A DNA stretch of 64,000 nt from positions 98,753 to 162,752 of the forward strand of contig JBLLNP010000008.1 of the NCBI GenBank assembly GCA_048058975.1, given 5' to 3'. Each line of letters begins with the position of its first letter. Position 1 is the first letter of the stretch. Source of the stretch: RHLJ01 sp048058975. Lineage in GTDB: Bacteria; Bacteroidota; Rhodothermia; Balneolales; Balneolaceae. The notes below the pieces were generated by a model that did not search any database, was not told the origin of the DNA, and saw only the letters and a program-made list of their open reading frames with translations. The position numbers were made by a program, and so were the translations under genes. This document shows positions 1 to 7,897 of the stretch, in pieces.

Positions 1-1247
1 GAATACTTCTTTTTGAGATTGAGGTTCACATTTCCATATTCAGATTCAATCATTAAAAATTTCAGATCGTTTAAAGCTTCTACCGAAATGTTATTCGATC
101 TATTCACAATTTGAAGATTAGCTCCTTTAAAGTTCTTGACAGTAACCGGCATATATTCTCCCTCAATTGTCAAATCTTCAGCTAAATCATCAATTTGGAT
201 TGCCGCTGATTTATTATTTATCCTTGCTTTGCCTCCTATCTTTTGAAGATCAATTTTCAGGTATTGTCCGTCAATAAATGTATCCTCTGAAATATTTTTT
301 AAAGTAATAGTTGCTGACTTACCTGAAATCTCAACTCCTTTCACGCCGCTGATATTGGAAGCTTCAACATGCGTATATTCTCCACTCAAAGAAAAAGAAT
401 GTGAGCCATCTAAAATGACATTTCCGCTTTTGTTGCTCATCATAATATCACCATCGATATTTGTAAGCTCGTACTTCATATATGCACCTGATAATCGCAT
501 ATCTCCCGTAATATCGAAAGCATTTAGCGTCCCACTTCTGTTCGATATATCAACTGTACCCTCAATTTTGGAGATATTCATTTTAGAGTATTCTGTACTC
601 ATGCTCACATTCCCGGAGATATCTCTAACATCTACAGTTGCGGATCGGTTCGAGACCATAATTTCACCCTCTATACCTATCAACACTACATCTCCATACT
701 CATTGTTTACAGAAACAACTTGTTTGGAGTTTTGAATACTAACCCTTCCACTTCTGTTTGTGATTGAAATTCCCTGTACAAAATCAGAAGCTTTCACTTT
801 CGAGTATCGGGTTTGAAGTTGAACTACAACATCCTCTGGTAATGAAATCTGGAGTGAGTGAGTTTCGGTTTTATGGTTTACACGCTTGCCGGTTTGTTTA
901 GGAAAATCGATAACCAATCTTGCTTCTCCTCCATTATCTATGAATTCAGGATCAAAATTTTCAAAGAAATGATTATAAGCTTCTTCGTTTCCCTCAAACT
1001 CATATTCATAGGTAAGTGATTCAGTATCTGAGCCTGTAAGAGTAATCTCCATTCCGGCATCAATCATTATAAATAAGTTTGTGACTCCTTTAAAATCGAA
1101 AGTTCCCTTCTTAGTATTACTCTTACTTTCATCATATAATGTGTTTAAATTCGAAAGGGTAGCTAGTTTTTTATCGGTTACGGTTTGTGAAAACAGGTTT
1201 ATGGAAATGAAGCTAAAAGTTAGCAGGATAATAAATTGACGATTCAT
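1..1247 (-). CDS. DUF4097-like beta-strand repeat secreted protein (partial, cut by left edge)
   Basis: The frame is open from an ATG at 1247 down to base 1, so the C-terminus lies outside the window. It begins with a signal peptide (MNRQFIILLTF...SINLFSQ). From about residue 125 onward it is built of short alternating strands: asparagine-rich turns of the type NRSG/NRSA/NKSG followed by EYSKM- or EYGDV-like strands, repeated every 20-25 residues. This resembles the beta-helix-like DUF4097/adhesin-type repeats of Bacteroidota. The start overlaps the stop of the upstream single-TM gene by 4 bp, so it is the third gene of a sigma factor/membrane protein/repeat protein operon. The product is probably exported and may be controlled by that sigma factor; its biochemical role is unknown. 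Confidence 0.75.
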   Translation of the reverse strand, partial: MNRQFIILLTFSFISINLFSQTVTDKKLATLSNLNTLYDESKSNTKKGTFDFKGVTNLFIMIDAGMEITLTGSDTESLTYEYEFEGNEEAYNHFFENFDPEFIDNGGEARLVIDFPKQTGKRVNHKTETHSLQISLPEDVVVQLQTRYSKVKASDFVQGISITNRSGRVSIQNSKQVVSVNNEYGDVVLIGIEGEIMVSNRSATVDVRDISGNVSMSTEYSKMNISKIEGTVDISNRSGTLNAFDITGDMRLSGAYMKYELTNIDGDIMMSNKSGNVILDGSHSFSLSGEYTHVEASNISGVKGVEISGKSATITLKNISEDTFIDGQYLKIDLQKIGGKARINNKSAAIQIDDLAEDLTIEGEYMPVTVKNFKGANLQIVNRSNNISVEALNDLKFLMIESEYGNVNLNLKKKY

Positions 1248-1747
1248 GATTGTGTGTCCTCGTTAAGTAAAAGTTCTTTATAAAAATCTAGTTTAGTAGC
1301 GTATAGTCTTTTCAGGTTGCTTCTCTTTACTGGTGTTTCTCCATTAATGAGCATGTCTTCTTTTATTTCATCAATCAGCCGATCTATTCCTTCAATAGCT
1401 AAGGCAGTTGATTCGAGGGAAGATTTATTGGGCTCTGTGGCCTGATCTATTAATAATGGGGGGAGTTCCCGAAGTTTATTCGTTGCAGTATTAAGCGTTT
1501 CATAGACCTGTTGATCAGAGTCTTTTTGTTGAGCGGAATTGAGGAAAAAACTTCCGGCAGAGTAGATGCCTATTAAAGCGAATCCTAGGAGAATAGCCGC
1601 TGCATTTCCTACCCAAAAACTTCGCCAATGCAGATTCAGAATAGTTGGTACTTTTGGACTATCTAACCGCTGTGAAATACTCTTCCACATTACTTCTTTT
1701 TCTTCTGAAGTTGGTTGTTCGGACGGATTGTAGAATGAATTATCCAT
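1244..1747 (-). CDS. single-pass membrane protein, probable anti-sigma-like partner of the ECF sigma factor
   Basis: A 167-aa protein with a short cytoplasmic N-terminus (SEEKEVMWKSISQRL near residues 14-28), one strong hydrophobic segment at about residues 43-69, and a charged, helical C-terminal domain outside. I recognise no named domain. Its topology and its place one base after an ECF sigma gene and overlapping the DUF4097-like gene match anti-sigma-type proteins in such operons. The anti-sigma role is inferred from context only; no zinc-binding anti-sigma motif (HxxxCxxC) is present. Confidence 0.7.
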   Translation of the reverse strand: MDNSFYNPSEQPTSEEKEVMWKSISQRLDSPKVPTILNLHWRSFWVGNAAAILLGFALIGIYSAGSFFLNSAQQKDSDQQVYETLNTATNKLRELPPLLIDQATEPNKSSLESTALAIEGIDRLIDEIKEDMLINGETPVKRSNLKRLYATKLDFYKELLLNEDTQS

Positions 1748-1748
1748 A

Positions 1749-2204
1749 TTAGATCAGGTTTTGAAGTTCTTTTTTTGCTCGATGTAATATTGTTCTGGAA
1801 GCCCCTTCTTTAATAGAAAGGATTTCACTTATATGTTCATGTGTATAACCCTCAGCTACGTGAAGAAGAAATACGATTCTTTTTAAAGGTTGTAATTGCT
1901 TCAATGCTGTTTTGGTTTTAATCCAGTTCTCAGAGTCCTCTATATCGGATATAAAGTTTTCAGAATCATTTAGATAAGTGCTTTCTGAGAACTCAGTAAA
2001 TTCAAAATCAGACCTTCTATCCATTTTCATTTCGTTAATTGCAATTGTAAACAACCAAGTTTTGAATCTGGATTGCATCTTAAAAGTATTAAGTCTTGTA
2101 AATGCTTTTATGAAAGCACGCTGTGTCCAATCCTGAACTTCTTGCCGGTTTTCACTGAATTGAAGCAAAAATCGGAATAGCTGATCTACGTACTGTTGAT
2201 ACAA
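1749..2204 (-). CDS. ECF-type RNA polymerase sigma factor, 5' end interrupted by an in-frame stop
   Basis: The 151-aa open frame holds sigma region 2 (LFRFLLQF...WTQRAFIKAFTRL, then FKTWLFTIAINEMKMDRR) and region 4 (LQPLKRIVFLLHVAEGYTHEHISEILSIKEGASRTILHRAKKEL written in parts here: LQPLKRIVFLLHVAEG, then the HTH EHISEILSIKEGASRTILH). The only start in this open frame is a TTG at 2204, inside the usual ECF N-terminus. Translating further upstream in the same frame gives EEQELVNSAIKGN, then TAA at 2222-2220, then NAFRHLYQQYVDQLF, which is what an intact ECF protein should look like. The gene therefore looks like an ECF sigma factor with a nonsense codon (or a sequence error) in region 2.1. The shortened protein may still be made from the TTG. 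It heads an operon with the two downstream genes. Confidence 0.8.
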   Translation of the reverse strand: MYQQYVDQLFRFLLQFSENRQEVQDWTQRAFIKAFTRLNTFKMQSRFKTWLFTIAINEMKMDRRSDFEFTEFSESTYLNDSENFISDIEDSENWIKTKTALKQLQPLKRIVFLLHVAEGYTHEHISEILSIKEGASRTILHRAKKELQNLI

Positions 2205-2276
2205 GTGGCGGAAGGCATTTTAATTGCCTTTTATCGCACTATTCACCAATTCTTGTTCTTCCTTTTTTGATATCAA
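2205..2276 (-). other. displaced 5' coding sequence of the ECF sigma gene, containing an in-frame TAA
   Basis: Codons from a possible TTG start at 2276 read ISKKEEQELVNSAIKGN, then TAA at 2222-2220, then NAFRH leading directly into the annotated frame. The ELV...AIKGN...AFRHLY pattern is the typical beginning of ECF sigma factors. A single change in the TAA (for example CAA, Gln) would restore one protein of about 175 aa. Confidence 0.65.
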
Positions 2277-2355
2277 CAGTTTCAGTTTTAATTCTTTGAT
2301 GCAGAATACCTTCAAAATGTTACACAATCACGAATATTTATTTTACACCTTTCGG

Positions 2356-2371
2356 TCACATCAAGATGTGA
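2356..2371. promoter_or_regulatory. perfect 7-bp dyad in the divergent sigma/secreted-protein promoter region
   Basis: TCACATC AA GATGTGA is a perfect inverted repeat with a 2-base spacer in the 226-bp gap between divergent genes. Its size and position fit an operator or a small hairpin; the binding protein is unknown. Confidence 0.35.
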
Positions 2372-2430
2372 GAAAGTAAGGGAGATATTATTCGTTAATT
2401 AGCCAACGAGTTCACAAAACAGGAGGAACT

Positions 2431-2991
2431 ATGAAAAGGCTAATAATAATTACATTCATCACAGTATTTACAGCAACCACAGCTATGGCTCAAAGAAGCC
2501 GTGTTCATCAGATAAATTATTCTTATGAAAACTATAATAATGAGCTAAGGGAAATACAGAAATTTGATCATCAGTCTGATAAGTTTTCATTTGCACTTAT
2601 GACGGGTGACAGTTGGGCTGCCAGAAAGAACAAGGCTAAAATTATACGATTCATGGAAGCCGAGATTTGGGATACACGCAGAGAGTTAGACGAACTTTCA
2701 AATTATTCCAATCATTATTCAAAAAGAGATGGATACGAAACATACCGTGGTAGAAATGGTGGGGTGTATTCAAAGAACAAAGGGAGAAAAGCGACTCGAT
2801 ATGAGGAGCGACTTCTTCTGGATAGACTAGAGAAACAAATAAGAATCAAAAATAGATTCGAGGATACCGAATTAATGGGATTCAGGAGAGACGAACTGAT
2901 AAACAAGAGAGTGCATCGCCAATTGATGTACAGGTTTAGAGATACAATGACAGAGGGATTAGAGAAAGAGAGAAGAGACAGTAGAGGGTAG
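2431..2991 (+). CDS. small secreted basic/acidic protein of unknown function
   Basis: A 186-aa protein with a clear signal peptide (MKRLIIITFITVFTATTAMAQ, given here as residues 1-21 with cleavage near AMA-Q). The mature part is rich in Arg, Lys, Glu and Tyr and predicted helical, with two long charged segments (about residues 70-90 and 120-186). I recognise no domain. A strong ribosome-binding site, AGGAGG at 2421-2426, decides the ATG. It is transcribed away from the ECF sigma operon and followed by a strong terminator, so it is monocistronic. An envelope or periplasmic role is inferred from the signal peptide alone. Confidence 0.75.
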   Translation: MKRLIIITFITVFTATTAMAQRSRVHQINYSYENYNNELREIQKFDHQSDKFSFALMTGDSWAARKNKAKIIRFMEAEIWDTRRELDELSNYSNHYSKRDGYETYRGRNGGVYSKNKGRKATRYEERLLLDRLEKQIRIKNRFEDTELMGFRRDELINKRVHRQLMYRFRDTMTEGLEKERRDSRG

Positions 2992-2995
2992 GAGT

Positions 2996-3028
2996 AACCC
3001 CGCACATCACAGATGTGCGGGGTTTTTT
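2996..3028 (+). terminator. rho-independent terminator after the small secreted protein
   Basis: A 13-bp perfect stem (AACCCCGCACATC at 2996-3008, GATGTGCGGGGTT at 3012-3024) with a 3-base loop is followed by a T run to 3028. It lies between convergent genes. Confidence 0.9.
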
Positions 3029-3029
3029 A

Positions 3030-3350
3030 TTACTCAGCAAAAACTGCAGTTCCACTTACTGAAACCATCAACATGCTGCCGTTAGCGCCAATCGTTTCAT
3101 AATCGATATCAATACCAATTATTGCGTTTGCACCAACTCTGTTCGCTTTTTCTTCAAGTTCGGTGAATGCAATCCTACGGGCTTCCTGTAGTTCCCGTTC
3201 ATAGGAGGCAGATCTTCCACCAACAATATCACGGATTCCCGCAAAAATATCCTTAAAGATATTTGCCCCAAGAATTGCTTCTCCCGTAACTACGCCCAGA
3301 TATTTTTTAACTTCTCTGCTTTCCAGATTATTGGTTGTAGTCATTAACAT
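3030..3350 (-). CDS. UPF0145/YbjQ family protein (putative heavy-metal-binding domain)
   Basis: At 106 aa this has the full family length. Family hallmarks include an opening YLGVVTGEAILGAN, the central RDIVGGRSASYERELQEAR segment and the VGANAIIGIDIDYE strand near residues 74-87. YbjQ/UPF0145 proteins form pentameric rings in known structures, but their cellular function is undefined. An AGGG element 7 bases before the ATG at 3350 supports that start over the internal ATG two codons later. It is a single gene, with a terminator of the upstream RRM gene separating the two. Confidence 0.9.
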   Translation of the reverse strand: MLMTTTNNLESREVKKYLGVVTGEAILGANIFKDIFAGIRDIVGGRSASYERELQEARRIAFTELEEKANRVGANAIIGIDIDYETIGANGSMLMVSVSGTAVFAE

Positions 3351-3447
3351 AGTATTGCCCTTTTTAAATTAGTATTTAACGTTTGTTATTCAACACAGCA
3401 CACTTCTACTGCTTGTTATGGAAAATGTTACTTCAAATCTAAGGCAC

Positions 3448-3478
3448 AAAAAAAGCCTTTCAGAAAACTGAAAGGCTT
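3448..3478 (-). terminator. rho-independent terminator of the RRM gene
   Basis: On the minus strand an 11-bp stem (arms 3453-3463 and 3468-3478, AAGCCTTTCAG type) with a 4-base loop is followed by seven U-encoding bases (3448-3454). It lies just past the stop at 3500. Confidence 0.88.
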
Positions 3479-3499
3479 AGTAACTAAAATCCTTAAGGC

Positions 3500-3802
3500 T
3501 TAGTAACGGTTTCCACCGCCACCATTGCCACCTCGGAAGTTATTTCTTCTGGGTCTTTCTTCCCGTGGTCGAGCTTCGTTTACCTTAACGGAACGGCCAT
3601 CAATTTCAGCTCCGTCAAGCTGCTCAATTGCAGCATTGCCTTCGGCGTCATTGTCCATTTCAACAAATCCAAAGCCTTTTGAGCGGCCTGAATATTTGTC
3701 TGTAATTACTTTTGCAGAACTTACTTCTCCGTAAGCCTCAAAAACTTCTCGTAAATTGTCATCGGTCACCCCATAGCTAAGGTTTCCTACATAAATGTTC
3801 AT
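3500..3802 (-). CDS. RNA-binding protein with one RRM domain
   Basis: This 100-aa protein has a single RRM. RNP2 is IYVGNL (residues 3-8) and RNP1 is KGFGFVEM (42-49), with the aromatic residues needed for RNA stacking. A basic Arg/Gly-rich tail (PREERPRRNNFRGGNGGGG) follows. Such small RRM proteins are widespread in cyanobacteria and Bacteroidota and are often linked to cold or stress RNA metabolism; that role is known for the family and not shown here. About 150 bases of upstream sequence before the next gene could hold a long 5' UTR. Transcribed alone, with its own terminator. Confidence 0.93.
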   Translation of the reverse strand: MNIYVGNLSYGVTDDNLREVFEAYGEVSSAKVITDKYSGRSKGFGFVEMDNDAEGNAAIEQLDGAEIDGRSVKVNEARPREERPRRNNFRGGNGGGGNRY

Positions 3803-3951
3803 GTCTACTAAATCTGGTTAAAAGAAAACGGAGAGAATAAGAACCCAGAGCTATAGGTCGAAATTGAATCTCTAGTCTGATTACATTACCAATCCAATTC
3901 AAAAGTACGTTAATTAAATGGTATAGCCAATTATTTATTATCAGGCTGTAT

Positions 3952-4467
3952 TTAATTATTCTTGCGAAGAAAAGTAATGCTATAAGCCGGAGCAAATTCA
4001 TTTCCTTCTCTGTTGAAATAAGTCCAGAGATACTTGTTCTCTTCTATAAACTCCAGTGTCTCAAGTTGAGGTACTCCATCCATGTGTCCGCCATACGCCA
4101 TGAAAGTATTCAACATTTTGTATGGGCTTTCAAATACGGTGGTATAGTCGAAAAAGTCCATTGCCATATCAATTGAAGTGCCATATCCACGGATTTTCTT
4201 TTCACCAGGATGCCAAAACCAGGTTATTTCTCCTACAAGTTTTAGCGTATCTGTTTCAGTAAAGTAAAGCTTGGAGACCACCGATTTTTGTCCAATCCCC
4301 CACTCAAATGTTTGGTGAGTATTGTCTGATTCCCAAACTCCTCCAATCAAGTGATCAAAGTATTGGAGGGGATTTGAAGTGGTATCCTGAGACACTTCCT
4401 GGGCCTTAATTGGAGAATAGATTGTTGCAAATAAAAAAATTAGGGAGAGTATAAATGCGCGCTTCAA
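3952..4467 (-). CDS. secreted protein of unknown function, translationally coupled to purE
   Basis: A 171-aa protein with a signal peptide (MKRAFILSLIFLFATIYSPIKAQ in pieces: hydrophobic residues 4-17, cleavage near IKA-Q). The mature part starts LIGGVWES and alternates strands (FEWGIGQKS, LVGEITWFWHPGE), suggesting a small lipocalin-like beta-barrel. The start is TTG, and it overlaps the purE stop as TTGA, so translation is probably coupled to purE. I see no functional link to purine synthesis; it may simply share the transcript. Fold assignment is tentative. Confidence 0.72.
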   Translation of the reverse strand: MKRAFILSLIFLFATIYSPIKAQEVSQDTTSNPLQYFDHLIGGVWESDNTHQTFEWGIGQKSVVSKLYFTETDTLKLVGEITWFWHPGEKKIRGYGTSIDMAMDFFDYTTVFESPYKMLNTFMAYGGHMDGVPQLETLEFIEENKYLWTYFNREGNEFAPAYSITFLRKNN

Positions 4468-4952
4468 TTTAGATTCTCCGTTTTTTTTCTTGATTCCACA
4501 GCCATTCCTTCGTGGTATTCTTTTAGCTGGATTGCAATGCCTTTATCTTCCATACCAAGCATTCTTAGAGCCAATAAACCGGCATTTTGAGCTTTCCCAA
4601 TTGCGACAGTGGCAACGGGAATCCCATTGGGCATCTGAACGATAGAATAGAGGCTATCGAGTCCACCCAGGGCAGAAGTTTGAATCGGTACACCAATAAC
4701 TGGAAGTGTTGTATGACTGGCTAACATTCCGGGAAGGTGAGCCGCACCACCAGCCCCTGCAATAATTATTTTGATGCCCCGGTCGCGGGCTTCTTTACCA
4801 TAATTGGTCATATCATCCGGTGTGCGGTGTGCTGAGACCACTCTCTTTTCTAATGATATTCCAAATTGTTCAAGGATATCTGCAGCTTGTTTCATGGTAG
4901 GCCAGTCACTATCGCTGCCCATTACTACACCAACTATCGGGGATTTGCTCAT
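4464..4952 (-). CDS. purE: N5-carboxyaminoimidazole ribonucleotide mutase (PurE)
   Basis: This 162-aa class I PurE converts N5-CAIR to CAIR in de novo purine synthesis in the cytoplasm. Key motifs are GSDSDW (residues 12-17), SAHRTP (40-45, with the catalytic His at 42) and GAGGAAHLPG (66-75). Length and motifs match the bacterial octameric enzyme. It works with PurK, which is encoded upstream on the same strand but separated by a 2.8-kb secreted-protein gene. The downstream secreted-protein gene overlaps its stop codon. Confidence 0.97.
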   Translation of the reverse strand: MSKSPIVGVVMGSDSDWPTMKQAADILEQFGISLEKRVVSAHRTPDDMTNYGKEARDRGIKIIIAGAGGAAHLPGMLASHTTLPVIGVPIQTSALGGLDSLYSIVQMPNGIPVATVAIGKAQNAGLLALRMLGMEDKGIAIQLKEYHEGMAVESRKKTENLN

Positions 4953-4993
4953 TCAATTGTTATTTGATTAAGTGTTCCGTAAAGGTACAAAAT

Positions 4994-7816
4994 CTATTTG
5001 AGCAAAATCATTTTCCCTGTTCGTGTTCCGAATTTTGTTTTAAAGGAATACAGATAAACACCGGAACTCAGATCGGAAGCATTAAAATTCAGGCTGTGTT
5101 TTCCTGAGATTTGTGCGCTTATTTCTTTTTGGTAAATAAGAGCCCCGGAAACTGAATAAACCTGGAAAAGAACATACGACTTGTCAGGCAGCTCATATTC
5201 TATTTGTGTAGATGGGTTGAAAGGATTAGGGTAATTTCCTGTTACGCTGAACTCATTGGGTAATTCAGGATCGAGCTCACCACTTGTTGCTGCCTCAGAG
5301 GTAATTTCCAATCTTAGGCTGCTATTCAGATTTGAATTACTAAAAAGAATCTTATCAAACCCAGAAGAAAGAATCTCAAAATGGTGACCTGAATCTAAGT
5401 TGGTAAGTTTAATATTCAGATGCTCAGGGATATTGATTTTCTTCTTTACCCTAAAGTAAAGGGATTCTGATGGGGAGTTATTTCTGATCGAAAGAGGAAT
5501 CTCAAACTTTTCAATAAGTCTGAAGGGAAGAGAAAACTGGCTTTGAGATACCTTATCGTTCAGTTTACCAGTCATTGAAACATGAGTGGTAGATAAAGAG
5601 GGAAGATCAGGAAGATCCCATAAATCCCAACCAGCAGTAAAAGACTCAGAGAACGTGAGTACAAGCTCATCTGCATATTTGTGTTGCTCATCACTAAGTT
5701 CAAGAACGATATATGATTTATTGATAGGGGCTTGTTTCAGGAAGTCAGCGGCTTCAATTCTGGAAGAATAAGGAATAGTAAGATCGCTGGCTGTTGAGTC
5801 TTTAACAAAGATTCCCTGCCATGCAGCAACCGAATCGCCCAAAGAAGTGGTGGTAACATAATTGCTGATCGAAGGATCATAAATATAACCCACATTGCTT
5901 ACCAGTTGGCCACCGTTTACTGTAATCTCGGAGAAATCAATAGCAGAATCAAAAGGATTTCCAATCAAATTCCATTTATCACCTGAGGTATGAAGGTCTA
6001 TGGTAACATCGGAAGTTGGAACTGTACCCGTACCTCGCAATGTGACGGGTAGTGAGGAGCTTTCAGCATTTTCGTTATCAAAGAAGTAGATAATAAAGCC
6101 ATTGCCATTTTCAAGAGAGTCGGAGAGTGAATTTGGAGCAATCCATTCAGTACCGTTCCAGGATGTATAAAAATTCTTATCGTGCCCATCTCCAAAACCC
6201 TGAATGGGGGAGAAAGCTGTTAAATCTGATATAGGCATTTTGGTAGTTGGCGCGGCCATCATTCTCCAGCCTGCATCTCCTGAGATTTCAACAAAAGGAA
6301 GAAAGGAATCCCCATTGATTTTTGTGCCAGGTGAGAATAATGAGTTATCATCTGTATCCGCCGTTGAGTGTGAGACTAAACTATCTCCGGTTATATCAGG
6401 ATTTAGGGTGATTGAAACTCCACTTTCATCGCCCGGATATTCCAAAAAAGTGATCACATCATTAGCCGGTGACTTGATAGATAGTTTATCTCCCGAGTTA
6501 TTCAAACTTAGCGATGAAGTAGAAGCCCCCTGAACTGTTGCTCCACCGAAATCGCCAGTAAAGCTGTCCTGCCCAAAAACAACTAAGGCCTGACCCGGTA
6601 GTAAGTTTGTTCCGGAAGGAATTACATGTCGGTCGGCTGTATTATCAGCAATAATCCAGTTATCCAAAGAAATTGTAGTATCGGCGGAATTAATGATTTC
6701 AAGGAATTCATCGGATACACTCCCAACGCTTCCATTGTTATTTGCGTCGCCATTTGAACCATCAGGATTAAAATGAATTTCGTTTATGGTTAAAGATGGA
6801 TAATCAGGAAAAGTAACCGTTGAAAAACTTCTTGGAATAAGGTCTCTGAAAGCTTCGATAACGTGAATATGACCTTGTAGCGATCTACGAATATTTTGCA
6901 CCTGTTCAACATGGAAAAAGAAACCGGTATTATTTACTGGTTGGTCATCGGCGGGATTTGTGGAGCCATTGATGTATCTGCCTTGCACGTTAGTTGTTCC
7001 CGCCAGCGTACATAACGATCCATCTCCGGTCATTGCAGCGTCTATATTGTTAGCAATGAGGCTATCACGGACCGTTTGAAGAGAAGGCTGAGGATCATCG
7101 CTTCTTCCATTAGATAAAAATACATCTTCACAGCTGGAATTCGCATGCCCATGGAGATTGATTGCATACACATTGTTTGAAAGTTCTTTCATGGATTCAT
7201 GTGCGATCTGAAAAGCCGTACTGTCGTAATGAGCCATATCTGAAACCTTATACTTTTCTGAGGTTTGAGTGTCATTACAAACGGTAGTGGTTCCGTCACT
7301 AACAGCAGCTTCATCATTGGCACACCGGTGTGTTCCAGCCATAACTAACAAACGGCCTCCTAAATACTGAAACATATTTACACCTTCTTGTGGAGTGAAG
7401 GAGTCATGAATTGGGTGAGGTACTGCTATAATAGCGTCGCGCTGGTAGTCAGGATCAGATGCAAATAATCCCCATCCCAGAGAAACAGGGTATTTTTCCC
7501 GGATAAGGTAATATTCCCGGTTTATGAAAGAAGTGTCAGTTAAAAGCACCATTTCGTAGTCTGGGAAATTAGCAGATAAACTGTCTTCTGCCTGGCTGTA
7601 TGACTCAGCCACAAACAAATCCATCATTCGCTTCCATTGTTTCAGTTGAGTAGTGTCAGGAACTACAAAACCTTCTGAGTCTTCAGCGGGAATAAGATTT
7701 TGTTCATAGTTAATGAATTCGCCCATCAGGTTTCCATTCACAGAAATAATTTGGGCCTGAAGAGAACCTGAGATCAAGAAAGCAAAAAAGAGGAAACATC
7801 CCCGAAAAGTAATCAT
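4994..7816 (-). CDS. secreted lamin-tail-domain protein with an N-terminal metallohydrolase-like domain and T9SS-type C-terminus
   Basis: A 940-aa protein. A signal peptide (residues 1-20, cleavage near SLQA-Q) precedes a domain at about 125-325 with the pattern PHPIHD (133-138), GTHRCAND (161-168), LHGH (221-224) and FHVEQ (301-305). The order of His and Glu residues recalls N-formylglutamate amidohydrolase / poly-gamma-glutamate hydrolase zinc enzymes, but that link is tentative. A lamin-tail domain follows (about 340-505, LTINEIHFNPDG to FSPGTKINGD). The last 80 residues carry YPNPFNPST and end SGVYLYSFKT...GKMILLK, a FlgD-like sorting module read by the type IX system. It sits between purK and purE on the same strand, with gaps of 81 and 41 bases. 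Confidence 0.85.
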   Translation of the reverse strand: MITFRGCFLFFAFLISGSLQAQIISVNGNLMGEFINYEQNLIPAEDSEGFVVPDTTQLKQWKRMMDLFVAESYSQAEDSLSANFPDYEMVLLTDTSFINREYYLIREKYPVSLGWGLFASDPDYQRDAIIAVPHPIHDSFTPQEGVNMFQYLGGRLLVMAGTHRCANDEAAVSDGTTTVCNDTQTSEKYKVSDMAHYDSTAFQIAHESMKELSNNVYAINLHGHANSSCEDVFLSNGRSDDPQPSLQTVRDSLIANNIDAAMTGDGSLCTLAGTTNVQGRYINGSTNPADDQPVNNTGFFFHVEQVQNIRRSLQGHIHVIEAFRDLIPRSFSTVTFPDYPSLTINEIHFNPDGSNGDANNNGSVGSVSDEFLEIINSADTTISLDNWIIADNTADRHVIPSGTNLLPGQALVVFGQDSFTGDFGGATVQGASTSSLSLNNSGDKLSIKSPANDVITFLEYPGDESGVSITLNPDITGDSLVSHSTADTDDNSLFSPGTKINGDSFLPFVEISGDAGWRMMAAPTTKMPISDLTAFSPIQGFGDGHDKNFYTSWNGTEWIAPNSLSDSLENGNGFIIYFFDNENAESSSLPVTLRGTGTVPTSDVTIDLHTSGDKWNLIGNPFDSAIDFSEITVNGGQLVSNVGYIYDPSISNYVTTTSLGDSVAAWQGIFVKDSTASDLTIPYSSRIEAADFLKQAPINKSYIVLELSDEQHKYADELVLTFSESFTAGWDLWDLPDLPSLSTTHVSMTGKLNDKVSQSQFSLPFRLIEKFEIPLSIRNNSPSESLYFRVKKKINIPEHLNIKLTNLDSGHHFEILSSGFDKILFSNSNLNSSLRLEITSEAATSGELDPELPNEFSVTGNYPNPFNPSTQIEYELPDKSYVLFQVYSVSGALIYQKEISAQISGKHSLNFNASDLSSGVYLYSFKTKFGTRTGKMILLK

Positions 7817-7897
7817 CCCGAAAAATTAGTTGAGTAAAGATTTCAGGAATTCTAACAAGATTACACGAGAAGTGGAAGCACGTTTACTTTTTGTTTA

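Noticed and set aside
2220..2222. TAA read as a sense codon (alternative genetic code)
   Set aside because: Many other genes in the window end with TAA at the expected family length (for example prfA, tpiA, leuS), so a recoded genome is not supported.
2715..3005. 96-aa open frame opposite the small secreted protein
   Set aside because: It lies antisense to a gene with a signal peptide, RBS and terminator, and its composition (Ser/Leu-rich) is what antisense of Arg/Glu-rich sequence gives.
3777..4001. 74-aa open frame between the RRM gene and the gene upstream of it
   Set aside because: It overlaps both neighbours, has no RBS and no recognisable features; it is more likely the RRM leader region.
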